The notes below the pieces were generated by a model that was not told the origin of the DNA, made no database searches, and worked only from the letters and a program-made list of their open reading frames with translations. Below are positions 34,617 to 44,617 of a DNA stretch of 64,000 nt, in pieces. Position 1 is the first letter of the stretch. Each line of letters starts with the position of its first letter. The translations under genes and the position numbers were made by a program. The stretch lies in the NCBI GenBank assembly GCA_965216155.1, contig CBDCFD010000007.1:1612001-1676000 (forward strand), in the 5' to 3' direction. Source of the stretch: CATOSP01 sp965216155. Its GTDB lineage: Bacteria; Chloroflexota; Dehalococcoidia; Lucifugimonadales; UBA3495.

Positions 34617-36017
34617 CTAAAGGTCTCTCACGTCCACGAAGTGGCCCGCGATGGCAGCGGCTGCGGCCATGGCCGGGCTAACCAGGTGGGTGCGCCCGCC
34701 CTGGCCCTGGCGGCCTTCAAAGTTGCGGTTGGATGTGGCGGCGCAGCGCTGACCAGGGTCTAGGATATCGGGGTTCATGCCCAGGCACATGGAACAGCCG
34801 GCGACACGCCAGTCCAGGCCCGCTTCCGTGAATATCCGGTCGAGGCCCTCCTCCTCAGCTTCTTTTTTGATCTTGGCTGACCCGGGCACCACCATGGCGT
34901 AGACGTCCGGGTGGACCTTGCGGCCTTTGACAACGTCGGCGGCCGCCCGCAAGTCTTCCAGACGGGCGTTGGTGCATGCGCCAAGGAATATCCGGTCGAT
35001 CTTGATGTCCTGCATCGGCGTGCCCGGCTGCAGGTCCATGTATTCCAGCGCCCGCGTCGCGGACTCGCGCTCGGCGGGGTCGTCAAAAGAGGCCGGGTCC
35101 GGCACCCGCCCGGAGATTGGAGAGACCATGCCCGGGTTGGTGCCCCAGGTCACGTAGGGTTCCAGTTCCGCCGCGCTGATGATCATGGTCTTATCGTAGG
35201 TAGCGCCGGGGTCGGTGGAGAGCTGACGCCACCTCTCCACTGCCGCGTCGAAATCCGCGCCCTGGGGTGCGAACCGGCGGCCGCGAACGTACTCGAAGGT
35301 TGTATCGTCCGGCGCGATCATCCCGGCACGCGCCCCAGCTTCGATGCTCATGTTGCATACGGTCATCCGTCCGTCCATGGACAGGGACCGGATGGCCTCA
35401 CCCGTGTATTCGATCACGTGGCCGGTGCCGCCGTTAATTCCTATGCGTCCTATGATGCCAAGGATTATGTCCTTGGCGGTGACGCCCGGCGGCAGGCTGC
35501 CGTCGACCCTGACTTCCATGGTGTTGGGCTTGAATTGGCGCAGCGTCTGGGTGGCGAGCACATGTTCCACTTCCGACGTGCCTATGCCTATGGCAAAGGA
35601 GCCCAGGGCCCCGTGGGTGGAGGTGTGGCTGTCGCCGCATACGACCGTCTTGCCCGGCTGGGTGTACCCCAGGTCGGGCCCGATGATATGGACGATTCCC
35701 TGAAGAGGGCTGAAGCGGTCATACAAGGTCACTCCGAACTCCTCGCAGTTGCGGGACAGGGCGTCCAACTGAGCCATGGAGATCTCGTCGGTCACCGGAA
35801 TGGAGAGGTCCCAGGTGGGGGTGTTGTGATCGGCGGTGGCCACGGTCAGGTCGGTGCGCCGCACCCTTCGGCCTGCCATGCGGAGCCCATCGAACGCCTG
35901 GGCCGAGGTGACCTCGTGGACCAGGTGCAGGTCTATATAGATGAGGGCAGGCTCCCCCGGCTCTTCATGGACCAGGTGGGCATCCCAGATTTTCTGGAAC
36001 AAAGTCTTCGCGGGCAT
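34617..36017 (-). CDS. leuC: 3-isopropylmalate dehydratase large subunit LeuC
   Basis: This 466-residue [4Fe-4S] aconitase-family subunit isomerises 2- to 3-isopropylmalate with LeuD. Matches: KIWDAHLVHEEPGEPALIYIDLHLVHEVTSAQAF, VCGDSHTSTHGALGSFAIGIGTSEVEHVLATQTL, cluster cysteines in FLGACTNARLEDL and GCSMCLGMNPD, and the end ATSNRNFEGRQGQGGRTHLVSPAMAAAAAI. GGAAGG precedes the ATG at 36017. It is first in the minus-strand run leuC, HNH-Uma2, leuD. No T-box or leader peptide was recognised upstream. Confidence 0.97.
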   Translation of the reverse strand: MPAKTLFQKIWDAHLVHEEPGEPALIYIDLHLVHEVTSAQAFDGLRMAGRRVRRTDLTVATADHNTPTWDLSIPVTDEISMAQLDALSRNCEEFGVTLYDRFSPLQGIVHIIGPDLGYTQPGKTVVCGDSHTSTHGALGSFAIGIGTSEVEHVLATQTLRQFKPNTMEVRVDGSLPPGVTAKDIILGIIGRIGINGGTGHVIEYTGEAIRSLSMDGRMTVCNMSIEAGARAGMIAPDDTTFEYVRGRRFAPQGADFDAAVERWRQLSTDPGATYDKTMIISAAELEPYVTWGTNPGMVSPISGRVPDPASFDDPAERESATRALEYMDLQPGTPMQDIKIDRIFLGACTNARLEDLRAAADVVKGRKVHPDVYAMVVPGSAKIKKEAEEEGLDRIFTEAGLDWRVAGCSMCLGMNPDILDPGQRCAATSNRNFEGRQGQGGRTHLVSPAMAAAAAIAGHFVDVRDL

Positions 36018-36610
36018 TTGTTATACCTTCCGTCAATGTTGGCCTCGGCTCTATTCGAATCGGGCCCGAAAACGTCCTCGTGGCCCGCTATCAAAATAGG
36101 CCAGCAGCGTCGTGACCCATTATAGCATTACTATTTGAATGGTCGGATTCCAGCAATGCACCACGGCCGATGGCCGGTGTTCGTTTGCCTCGCCGGATAT
36201 CCTGGATGGCGCAGGGCCGGTTTGCTCTTTCAGATTTGGGATATGGTGCGATGGCACACATTCGGGTGTTCTCTGAAGCTGGAGAATTTATTTTTTTATT
36301 TCAGGGAAATTGTGGGCCATTTTGGTACATTGGGCCTGGGTGGCGGGTTAGGGATTTGGAACGGGACGGGATTCCGGCAAGGATCATGGTAAGGGGTGGT
36401 CACCCCAGGTGGGAAGGGCGGGGTGTCAGCAGTCCAATTCAAGCCGCGATTGAAAGACCCTGGCTGGATGGCGGGCCGCCCCGGCGCACTTGTATAAATG
36501 ATGGTAAACTTGAGTTGTCCATTCATTGCCGGGGATGCGCTGCGCCCAACTCGGCCAGAGGCCGAATCAGGGGCGGTCCAGGCAAGAGATCAATGTGGAG
36601 GGAACAGGCC
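36018..36610. other. Divergent intergenic region, leuC / aminopeptidase
   Basis: About 590 bases with no supported gene. An AT-rich stretch near 36283-36306 (TTTATTTTTTTATTTCAG) and a TATAAATGATGG near 36492-36503 could belong to promoters. Nothing could be assigned with confidence. A long open frame reading through here into the aminopeptidase lacks a convincing start. Confidence 0.5.
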
Positions 36611-39211
36611 ATGACCACGTCCGAGGCGGTTGTGCTGCCAACCACCGTACTTCCCAGGAAGTACCGGATCACTTTGAAACCGGACCTCACGAGATTCACC
36701 TTTGAGGGGAGCGAGAGTATCGACGTACAAGTTGCCGAGGCAACATCGGAAATCGTACTGAACGCCATCGAGCTTGAGGTCGCGTCCGCAACAATTCGAG
36801 AGAACGGCTCCTCTATCGCGGCGGGACCTATCAGCTACGACGAAGACCGGCAGACTGTGACCCTGGGTTTTCCCCAGACTATCACCGCCGGTGACGCTAC
36901 GCTGGACATCGTTTTCACCGGTGAGCTCAACGACCGGCTGCACGGTTTCTACCGCAGCGAGTACACCAACCCCGAGGGTGAGCAGAGCTACCTGGCGACC
37001 ACCCAGTTCGAGGCCACCGACGCCCGCCGGGCGTTCCCTTGCTGGGACGAGCCGGCCCATAAAGCCAGCTTTGAGGTCACCCTGATCATACCTGCGGACC
37101 TGGCAGCGGTTTCCAACACTCCCATCATCGAAGAGTCCCAACCGGGACCGGGCCTCAAGTCTGTAAAGTTCGGCGAGACGCCGGTTATGTCAACCTACCT
37201 GTTGGCCTTCGTGATCGGCGACCTGGTGGGGATTCACGAGCAAGCCAACCAGCAGACTAATGTCGGCATCTGGACCACCCGTGGAAAGGAAGACCAGGGG
37301 CAATTCGCCCTGGACACGTCGGTTAAGCTTCTGACCTTCTTCAACGACTACTTCGGCATCCCCTACCCGCTGGAGAAGCTGGACCACATCGCGATCCCCG
37401 ACTTTGCCGCGGGCGCGATGGAGAATTGGGGCGCGATCACCTACCGTGAGACCGCGCTGCTGGTCGACCAGGCCAATTCTTCCGCCGGGACCCGCCAGCG
37501 CGTCGCAGAGGTGGTGGCACACGAGATGGCCCACATGTGGTTTGGCGACCTGGTCACCATGGCCTGGTGGGACGACCTCTGGTTGAACGAGAGTTTCGCT
37601 TCATGGATGGGCAGCAAGGCCGTTGACTGGCTCTTCCCGGAATGGGACATGTGGACCCAGTTTGTAAACATGGACACCAACAGAGCGCTGAGCCTGGACG
37701 GGTTGAAAAACTCCCATCCCATTGAGCAGGAGGTCAAGGACCCGGCGGAAGTCAGCCAGCTATTCGATGCAATCAGCTATTCGAAGGGAGCTTCGGTCAT
37801 TCGGATGTTGGAACAGTTCCTGGGGCCGAAGACCTTCCAACAGGGGTTGCAACGCTACCTGGCGGCTCACCTGTATGGCAATGCCCGCACGGAGGACCTT
37901 TGGTCGGCCTTGGAGTCCGCTTCCGGCCAACCTGTGACCTCGATAATGGACTCTTGGACCAAGCAGATGGGTTACCCGGTACTGAGGGTGGAAACGTCAG
38001 AGAGCGGCGGCAACCTGGACCTGACCCTGCACCAGGAGCGGTTTGTCTATGACCGGCCGGAGGAGGAGACGGAGCCAGAGCCAGAGGTCTGGCAAGTCCC
38101 GGTCGGCGTGTCCGCCGGCGGTTCGACGGAACCCACGACGATGGTGATGGACTCACGGCAGGCCAGTTTGCGGGTCGCCCCCCCCAGCACCGCGCCCCCC
38201 GGAGAGTCCTGGTTTAAGGTCAATCCCGACCAGACCGGGTTCTTCCGCGTCAACTATTCCCAAGAGGACTGGGAGCGGCTGGTTCCCGCCATTCGCCAAA
38301 GGCAGCTTCCCGCGACCGACCGGCTGGGCATTCAGAACGACGCGTACGCACTGTCCAGGGCTGGGTTGCTACCCGTAAGCCAATTCCTCTCCCTGGCCAG
38401 CGCGTACGAGAACGAGGATGACGCCTCGGTCTGGAGCGATCTGGCCAGCAACCTGCACGACATTAATTCCATGTTGGCGGACGAGCCTATTTTCGAGGCT
38501 TTCCAGAGTTTTGCCCGGAATTTGATTGCCCCGGCGGCGCTCCGGTCCGGCTGGGAACCCCGCGCTGGAGAGGGTCACCTGGACGCACTGCTGCGCACCA
38601 CCGTGCTAAGCCAAGCCGGAAGCTACGGGGACGGCGCAGTCCTTTCCCAGGCGATGGACATGTTTCACATGTTCCTGGAAGACCGTGACAAGGTGCATCC
38701 CGACCTGCGCGGGGTTGTCTTCTCCCTGGCTGGCCACGCCGGTGACGAAGCAACCTATCGGCAACTTTGGGAGCTAAAGAACCGGGCGCCGATTCAAGAA
38801 GAGGAAATGCGGCTGCTCTTGGGGCTGTCCCGCTTCTCCCAGCCAGAGTTGCTGACCGAGACCCTGGAACGCTCCCTCACCTCGGACGTGCGCTCCCAAG
38901 ACACCATTAGCGTGGTGACCGCGGTCGCGGCCAACGTAAAGGGCCGGGACCTAGCGTGGCAGTTCGTCAAGGACAACTGGGAGGAATTCGACCGGCGGTA
39001 CGGTGGGGGCGGTTTCGGCCTGATGCGCCTGGTGTCCATCTGCGGCCACTTCAACGACGAAACAAGGATTGAGGAGGTCGAGGCCTTTTTCCGGGACCAT
39101 CCGGCCCCGGCTGGCGAGCGGACCATCCGCCAATCACTGGAGCGAGTACGGCTGAACAGCCGTTGGTTGGGCCGTAACCGGGGATCTCTGGCCGACTGGT
39201 TCGGGAGCTAG
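36611..39211 (+). CDS. M1-family zinc aminopeptidase (ERAP/PepN-like)
   Basis: This 866-residue metallopeptidase removes N-terminal residues from peptides. The order is: N-terminal beta domain (LPTTVLPRKYRITLKPDLTRFTFEGSESID), substrate loop GAMENWGAITYRE, zinc motif VVAHEMAHMWFGDLVTMAWWDDLWLNESFASWMG (HExxH-x18-E), the catalytic tyrosine region AISYSKGASVIRMLEQFLG, and an ERAP1-like C-terminal helical domain. The ATG at 36611 has GGAGGG 8 bases upstream; an upstream extension of the frame is rejected. No signal peptide is present, so it is probably cytoplasmic. It could process peptides brought in by the ABC transporter type seen in this window. Confidence 0.95.
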   Translation: MTTSEAVVLPTTVLPRKYRITLKPDLTRFTFEGSESIDVQVAEATSEIVLNAIELEVASATIRENGSSIAAGPISYDEDRQTVTLGFPQTITAGDATLDIVFTGELNDRLHGFYRSEYTNPEGEQSYLATTQFEATDARRAFPCWDEPAHKASFEVTLIIPADLAAVSNTPIIEESQPGPGLKSVKFGETPVMSTYLLAFVIGDLVGIHEQANQQTNVGIWTTRGKEDQGQFALDTSVKLLTFFNDYFGIPYPLEKLDHIAIPDFAAGAMENWGAITYRETALLVDQANSSAGTRQRVAEVVAHEMAHMWFGDLVTMAWWDDLWLNESFASWMGSKAVDWLFPEWDMWTQFVNMDTNRALSLDGLKNSHPIEQEVKDPAEVSQLFDAISYSKGASVIRMLEQFLGPKTFQQGLQRYLAAHLYGNARTEDLWSALESASGQPVTSIMDSWTKQMGYPVLRVETSESGGNLDLTLHQERFVYDRPEEETEPEPEVWQVPVGVSAGGSTEPTTMVMDSRQASLRVAPPSTAPPGESWFKVNPDQTGFFRVNYSQEDWERLVPAIRQRQLPATDRLGIQNDAYALSRAGLLPVSQFLSLASAYENEDDASVWSDLASNLHDINSMLADEPIFEAFQSFARNLIAPAALRSGWEPRAGEGHLDALLRTTVLSQAGSYGDGAVLSQAMDMFHMFLEDRDKVHPDLRGVVFSLAGHAGDEATYRQLWELKNRAPIQEEEMRLLLGLSRFSQPELLTETLERSLTSDVRSQDTISVVTAVAANVKGRDLAWQFVKDNWEEFDRRYGGGGFGLMRLVSICGHFNDETRIEEVEAFFRDHPAPAGERTIRQSLERVRLNSRWLGRNRGSLADWFGS

Positions 39212-39245
39212 GCTCCTGGGGCGTGCGGGGCTGGCCCAACGTACC

Positions 39246-39281
39246 TTGAACCACAGGCTGGGAACCACAGGCTGGTATAAT
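39246..39281 (+). promoter_or_regulatory. Probable metH promoter with tandem 14-bp duplication
   Basis: An extended -10 (TGGTATAAT, 39273-39281) lies 33 bases upstream of metH. The two copies of GAACCACAGGCTGG directly before it are a perfect 14-bp tandem repeat. TTGAAC upstream is too far (24 bases) for a normal -35. Confidence 0.45.
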
Positions 39282-39313
39282 GGTCAGCGGAATCCTGTCA
39301 AAAGTGTGTGAGA

Positions 39314-42300
39314 ATGGACCAACACTCGAACTATGATCAACTTTATTCGTTGATCAAAGAACGGATCCTCGTGCTCGACGGGGCCATGGGCACGGCGATC
39401 CAGGAACTCGACCTGGGCCCCGAGGACTTCGGAGGGCCTGAGTACGAGGGGTGCAACGAATACCTGGGGTTGACCAAACCAGAAGCCATCCGGGGCATCC
39501 ACCAGGGGTTTCTTGACGCCGGAGCCGATATTCTTGAGACCAACACCTTCGGCGCAACGTCGATAGTTCTCGCCGAATACGGTCTAGCCCATGAGGCGCG
39601 CCGGATCAATCAGGTGGCCGCGAGTCTGGCTCGTGACATGGCCGAGGCCGCATCGACCCCGGAAAAACCCCGCTTCATAGCAGGCTCGATGGGCCCCACC
39701 ACCAAGTCGATCTCTGTGACAGGTGGAGTGACCTTCGATGAGTTGGCCGCCGCCTACCAGGAGCAGGCGTCAGGCCTGATGGAGGGGGGCGTTGATCTCC
39801 TGCTGATGGAGACAGCCCAAGACACCATCAACGTCAAGGCCGGACTAGAAGGGATTGACCGCGCCTTCAACGAGCTTGGCCGCCGGGTACCCATTGCGGT
39901 ACAGGGTACTGTTGAAGCTATGGGTACGCTGTTGGCAGGTCAGGATGCCGAGGCGTTTTATACTTCATTGGCTCACCGGGACCTGCTTTGGATCGGGTTC
40001 AACTGCGCCACGGGCCCCGAGTTTATGACCGACCACGTGAGAACGCTGGCCAGTCTCTCCCGCTTCCCGGTGGCCTGTGTTCCCAACGCCGGCCTTCCCG
40101 ACGAGAACGGCAACTACAACGAGACTCCGGAGATGATGGCCGCCACCATGAAGCGGTTCATCGAGTCAGGGTGGTTGAACGTTGTAGGCGGCTGCTGCGG
40201 GACAGTCCCCCAGCACATCAAGCTACTGGCCGAGGCCGCTGAATCCAACCAGGCCCGCCGGCCGGTCGAGTCCCATGAGACTCGTGTCTCCGGCATCGAG
40301 GCCTTGGTGGTGGATGAGGATACCCGCCCGGTTATCGTTGGCGAGCGGACCAATGTCCTCGGTAGCCGCAGGTTCCGCAGGCTGATCGGACAGGGGTCAT
40401 TCGAGGAATCGGCGGAAATTGGCCGCGGCCAGGTGAGAAACGGGGCGCACATCCTGGATGTGTGTTTGCAGGACCCTGACCGTAACGAGATTGCGGATAT
40501 GGAGATGTTCTTAGACCTCCTGACCAAGAAGGTGAAGGCGGCCATCATGGTAGACTCCACCGACCCGGAGGTTATCGAGCTGTCCTTGAAGAAGCTCCAA
40601 GGCAAAGCCGTGATCAACTCGGTTAACTTGGAAGACGGGGAGGCGCGGTTCGAGGCGGTTGTGCCGCTGGCCCGGCGCTACGGAGCCGCTTTGGTCGTTG
40701 GCTGTATCGACGAAGACAAGGAGCAGGCCCAGGCCGTCACGCGCCAGCGAAAGCTGGAGATCGCCAGCCGCTCCGCCTCGATTCTCCACGAGAAGTACGG
40801 TGTGCCTCTGGAAGACATCATCTTCGATCCATTGGTCTTCCCGTGCGGCACCGGCGACCAAAACTATATCGGGTCCGCCGCCGAGACGATCGAGGGCGTT
40901 CGGCTGATTAAGGAAGCCCTGCCCCAGACCAAGACGGTGCTGGGGATCTCCAACGTCTCTTTCGGCCTCCCGGCAGCGGGGCGGGAAGTCCTCAACTCAG
41001 TGTTCCTCTACCACTGCGTGCAGGCGGGGCTGGATATGGCCATCGTCAACGCAGAATTGATGCAACGCTATTCGTCGATCCCCGAAGAAGAGAGGCAGCT
41101 TGCCGAAGACCTTATCTGGTACCGGGGCGACGACCCGGTAGCGGCGTTCGCAGCCCACTTCCGAGACAAAGCGCCCAAGTCGACAGCCCAGGACCGGCTC
41201 CAGCTACCCCTGGACGAACGGCTTGCTCTGGCCATCATCGAGGGTACCAAAGAGGGCTTGACCGACGACCTGGACGAAGCGTTAACCGGGCGGGTACCCC
41301 TCGAGATTATCAACGGACCGTTGATGGCCGGTATGGAAGAGGTTGGCCGGCAGTTCAACGCCAACCAATTGATTGTCGCCGAGGTATTACAGTCGGCGGA
41401 ATCAATGAAGGCTGCGGTGTCGCATTTAGAACCTCACATGGAGCGGAACGACAGCGCGCAAAAAGGCAGAGTCGTGCTGGCGACCGTGAAAGGCGACGTC
41501 CACGACATCGGAAAAAACCTGGTGGACATCATCCTGTCCAACAATGGCTACCGGGTCATCAACCTGGGCATCAAAGTACCGCCTCAGGAGCTGATCGAGG
41601 CTTGCCAGCAGCACTCCCCCGACATCATCGGCCTTTCCGGACTTCTCGTGAAATCGGCCCGGATGATGGTGGAGACCGTTCACGACCTGCGGCAGGCCAA
41701 AATCGATTGTCCGATCCTGGTCGGAGGCGCGGCCCTGTCCAACCGTTTCACCCGGCTGCACATCGGGCCTGAATACGGTGGGCTGGTTGCCTATGCCCAG
41801 GACGCTATGAGCGGGTTGGCACTGGCGAACTTGATCCAGGACGACGACGAGAGGCAGAAGCTTGCACTATCGCTTCTGACCGAAACGGAAGGGATGGCTG
41901 AGGCTGAGAGGCAGCGCAACGCTTCGGCAGCGGACGAGTCCATACGTCCCGTCCAGCCTGCACAGGTGCGGAGGGACATCGCGGCGCAGCGGCCACCCGA
42001 CCTTCGGCTGCACGTGTTACGGGACTACGACTTGGAACAGGTCTTCCCCTACATCAATCCTCAGATGCTATACGTGCGCCACCTGGGATTTAACGGGCGA
42101 TTCGCCGATGCTTTGGAGGCGGGAGACCCGGCGGCCGTCGAGTTGCGGGAGTCGGTAAGAAGGGTCGAGGACCTGGTGCTTGCCTACCCGGATATCCAGG
42201 CAAATGCCGTGTTCAAGTTCTTCCCGTGCCAGTCGGACGGGCAATGGCTAACGGTCCTTGGACCGGACGGGCAAACTGTGATCGAGCGGTTCTATTTCGG

Positions 42301-42865
42301 GCGGCAGTCTCAACGAGACGGGCTGTGCTTGTCAGATTACGTGTTACCCAGAGAGTCAGGGGCTAATGGGAGCGCATCGGGACCTGCCGGAGGCGTCGAT
42401 TACGTTGCCATGTTCGTTACCTCCATTGGCCCTGGCGTCCGCAGCCTGACAGAAAAGTGGATGGCCGACGGGCAATACCTGAATGCCCACATCTTGCAGG
42501 CGTTGGCCCTGGAGTCGGCTGAAGGGTTCGCGGAGTTGCTACACCAGCGGATCCGCCAGATGTGGGGGTTCGGCGATCCCGCTGGAACAAGTTACCAGGA
42601 CCTTTTCCGCGTACAGTACCGGGGCTGCCGGTTCTCATTTGGGTATCCGGCCTGTCCCAGGTTAGAGGACCAGGAGCAGCTATTCCGCTTGCTCGACGTA
42701 ACATCTAACATAGGCGTCGAGTTGACTGAAGAGTCGATGATGGACCCGGAGTCGTCGGTGTCGGCGATTGTCGTCCACCATCCGGATGCAAAGTATTTCA
42801 GTCTAAGCGAGCAGGACATCCAGCGTCTCGAACAAGAAGCGGAGGCGCTACGGGCCGGCGCTTAG
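39314..42865 (+). CDS. metH: Cobalamin-dependent methionine synthase MetH
   Basis: Transfers the methyl of 5-methyltetrahydrofolate to homocysteine through cobalamin. 1183 residues with the complete four-module order: homocysteine/zinc domain (1-about 310, with GFNCATGPEFM and GGCCGTVPQH supplying the zinc cysteines), pterin-binding domain (about 330-600, VIVGERTNVLGSRRFRRLI, DVCLQDPDRNE), B12 cap and binding domain (about 640-870, with GDVHDIGKNLVDIILSNNGY carrying the cobalt-ligand His), and AdoMet reactivation domain (about 915-1180, GYPACPRLEDQ). The ATG at 39314 is used; a GTG lies 6 bases earlier. No cobalamin or SAM riboswitch was recognised. fhs follows 58 bases later, making a one-carbon block. 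Confidence 0.97.
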   Translation: MDQHSNYDQLYSLIKERILVLDGAMGTAIQELDLGPEDFGGPEYEGCNEYLGLTKPEAIRGIHQGFLDAGADILETNTFGATSIVLAEYGLAHEARRINQVAASLARDMAEAASTPEKPRFIAGSMGPTTKSISVTGGVTFDELAAAYQEQASGLMEGGVDLLLMETAQDTINVKAGLEGIDRAFNELGRRVPIAVQGTVEAMGTLLAGQDAEAFYTSLAHRDLLWIGFNCATGPEFMTDHVRTLASLSRFPVACVPNAGLPDENGNYNETPEMMAATMKRFIESGWLNVVGGCCGTVPQHIKLLAEAAESNQARRPVESHETRVSGIEALVVDEDTRPVIVGERTNVLGSRRFRRLIGQGSFEESAEIGRGQVRNGAHILDVCLQDPDRNEIADMEMFLDLLTKKVKAAIMVDSTDPEVIELSLKKLQGKAVINSVNLEDGEARFEAVVPLARRYGAALVVGCIDEDKEQAQAVTRQRKLEIASRSASILHEKYGVPLEDIIFDPLVFPCGTGDQNYIGSAAETIEGVRLIKEALPQTKTVLGISNVSFGLPAAGREVLNSVFLYHCVQAGLDMAIVNAELMQRYSSIPEEERQLAEDLIWYRGDDPVAAFAAHFRDKAPKSTAQDRLQLPLDERLALAIIEGTKEGLTDDLDEALTGRVPLEIINGPLMAGMEEVGRQFNANQLIVAEVLQSAESMKAAVSHLEPHMERNDSAQKGRVVLATVKGDVHDIGKNLVDIILSNNGYRVINLGIKVPPQELIEACQQHSPDIIGLSGLLVKSARMMVETVHDLRQAKIDCPILVGGAALSNRFTRLHIGPEYGGLVAYAQDAMSGLALANLIQDDDERQKLALSLLTETEGMAEAERQRNASAADESIRPVQPAQVRRDIAAQRPPDLRLHVLRDYDLEQVFPYINPQMLYVRHLGFNGRFADALEAGDPAAVELRESVRRVEDLVLAYPDIQANAVFKFFPCQSDGQWLTVLGPDGQTVIERFYFGRQSQRDGLCLSDYVLPRESGANGSASGPAGGVDYVAMFVTSIGPGVRSLTEKWMADGQYLNAHILQALALESAEGFAELLHQRIRQMWGFGDPAGTSYQDLFRVQYRGCRFSFGYPACPRLEDQEQLFRLLDVTSNIGVELTEESMMDPESSVSAIVVHHPDAKYFSLSEQDIQRLEQEAEALRAGA

Positions 42866-42923
42866 ACGGCCGTCCCGCCGATGACGAACAGGTGACTAAC
42901 CAGCGTTGCGAATTGGGGGAGCA

Positions 42924-44558
42924 ATGGACCCGATCAATGTCGTCGCAGACCGTCTTGGCCTCGACCAAAAGCACCTAATCCCCTACGGGCAGTACAAAGC
43001 GAAGATCAGCCTGGACGCGATCAAAGATTCCCGGCAGGCCAAGCTCATCGTAGTTACCGGGATTACTCCCACACCTGCCGGGGAAGGGAAGACCACCACG
43101 GCCATCGGCTTGACCCAGGGATTGGGCAAGCTGGGATACCGGCCGGTGGTGAATCTCCGCGAGCCCGCTCTCGGTCCCATCTTCGGTATCAAGGGGGGCG
43201 GTACCGGCGGGGGGAAGGCCCGGATTGTTCCCGAAGATGAGATCAACATCCATTTCACAGGCGACGCCCACGCGGTAGGCTCCACTCACAACCTGTTGGC
43301 CGCCCTGGTGGAAAATGCGGTGTACCGGAACAACGCCTGCGACATGGCCCCCGAGGGTATCCAATGGTCGCGTGTGACCGACGCCTCGGACCGCTCGCTG
43401 CGGCAGATCACGACCGGGCTGGGAGGGAGCGCCAACAGCCCCTTGCGGGAGACCCGCTTCGACTTTGTCACGGCCTCGGAGATCATGGCGATTCTGGCCC
43501 TGGCCGAGGACCCGGACGACCTTCGCACCCGGCTTTCCAGGATAATGGTTGGGACCAACCGCGGCGGTGGTCCCGTGTCTGTCGGTGACCTGGGCTTGGC
43601 AGGTCCGCTGATGGCTGTTATGCGCCATTCCATAATGCCCAACCTGGTTCAGACCCTGGAAGGCCAACCGGCTATTGTCCATGCGGGGCCATTCGGCAAC
43701 ATCGCTCACGGCTGTAGCTCGATCATCGCCGACAAGTTAGGCATGGGCTACGCAGATCACGTGATCACGGAAGCGGGCTTCGGTTCCGACCTGGGATTCG
43801 AGAAGTTCATGCACATCAAGACGAGGCAAAGCGGACTGCCGGTCAGGGCGGCGGTGCTGGTTGCCTCTCTGCGGGCCATTCGCTGGCACGGGCGTGCCGG
43901 ACGGCGCGACCTGGCCAAGCCCAACCGGGAGGCTGTCGAGACAGGCTCAGCCAACCTGGTCCACCACATCAACATCGTTCGCAGCTTCGGACTTCCGGTG
44001 GTCGTGGCGCTGAACCGCATGGAGGGCGACAGCCCGGAGGAGTTGCAGGCAGTGAGCGACATTGCCAGGGACGCCGGGGCGTATGCCACAGCCGAATACG
44101 CGGGCTTCACCGATGGCGGAGATGGCAGCGTGGCCTTGGCCGAAGCCGTGGCCCAAATGGCTGGCGACGCCAGCGTAACCCCCTCTCAGATTGACTACGC
44201 ATATCCGCTTGACGCGACCATAGAAGACAAGGTCCTGGCCCTGTCCAGGAGAGTCTACAGGGCCGAATCCGTAACCTGGACCCCCGACGCGAGGCGCAAG
44301 GCTCGGTCCTTCGCCGCCCAGGGGTGGGACAACCTGCCAATCTGCATGGCCAAGACCCACCTGTCGATCTCCCATGACCCAACACGGCGCGGGGCTCCGT
44401 CCGGGTACACGTTCCCGGTGTCCGACATCCGGGCTTCTGTGGGGGCGGGGTTCCTTTACGCCCTGGCCGGACGAATCGAAACTTTGCCCGGACTACCCAC
44501 CCGGCCTAGGGCGATGGACATGGACGTCACTCCCGACGGGGAGATTGTGGGCCTTTGA
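42924..44558 (+). CDS. fhs: Formate-tetrahydrofolate ligase
   Basis: ATP-dependent synthesis of 10-formyltetrahydrofolate from formate; cytoplasmic tetramer. The 544 residues are close to the usual 555. The P-loop reads GITPTPAGEGKTTTAIGLTQGLGKLG, followed by LREPALGPIFGIKGGGTGGGKARIVPEDEINIHFTGDAHAV, EAGFGSDLGFEKFM and VALNRMEGDSPEEL. GGGGGAG lies just before the ATG at 42924. It is adjacent to metH, so formate can feed methyl-THF and methionine synthesis if folate dehydrogenase and reductase exist elsewhere. Confidence 0.97.
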   Translation: MDPINVVADRLGLDQKHLIPYGQYKAKISLDAIKDSRQAKLIVVTGITPTPAGEGKTTTAIGLTQGLGKLGYRPVVNLREPALGPIFGIKGGGTGGGKARIVPEDEINIHFTGDAHAVGSTHNLLAALVENAVYRNNACDMAPEGIQWSRVTDASDRSLRQITTGLGGSANSPLRETRFDFVTASEIMAILALAEDPDDLRTRLSRIMVGTNRGGGPVSVGDLGLAGPLMAVMRHSIMPNLVQTLEGQPAIVHAGPFGNIAHGCSSIIADKLGMGYADHVITEAGFGSDLGFEKFMHIKTRQSGLPVRAAVLVASLRAIRWHGRAGRRDLAKPNREAVETGSANLVHHINIVRSFGLPVVVALNRMEGDSPEELQAVSDIARDAGAYATAEYAGFTDGGDGSVALAEAVAQMAGDASVTPSQIDYAYPLDATIEDKVLALSRRVYRAESVTWTPDARRKARSFAAQGWDNLPICMAKTHLSISHDPTRRGAPSGYTFPVSDIRASVGAGFLYALAGRIETLPGLPTRPRAMDMDVTPDGEIVGL

Positions 44559-44617
44559 TACGGGTCGGGGACCCATCGACATATCTCGTGGTCTGACGAA
44601 CGAAATGAAGGAGTAAA

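Noticed and set aside
34911..36125. 404-codon open frame on the plus strand opposite leuC
   Set aside because: Shadow of leuC: no family resemblance, no ribosome site, and leuC is certain on the other strand.
36170..36610. 147-codon upstream extension of the aminopeptidase frame
   Set aside because: No ribosome site or homology; the ATG at 36611 has GGAGGG at 8 bases and starts the conserved domain.
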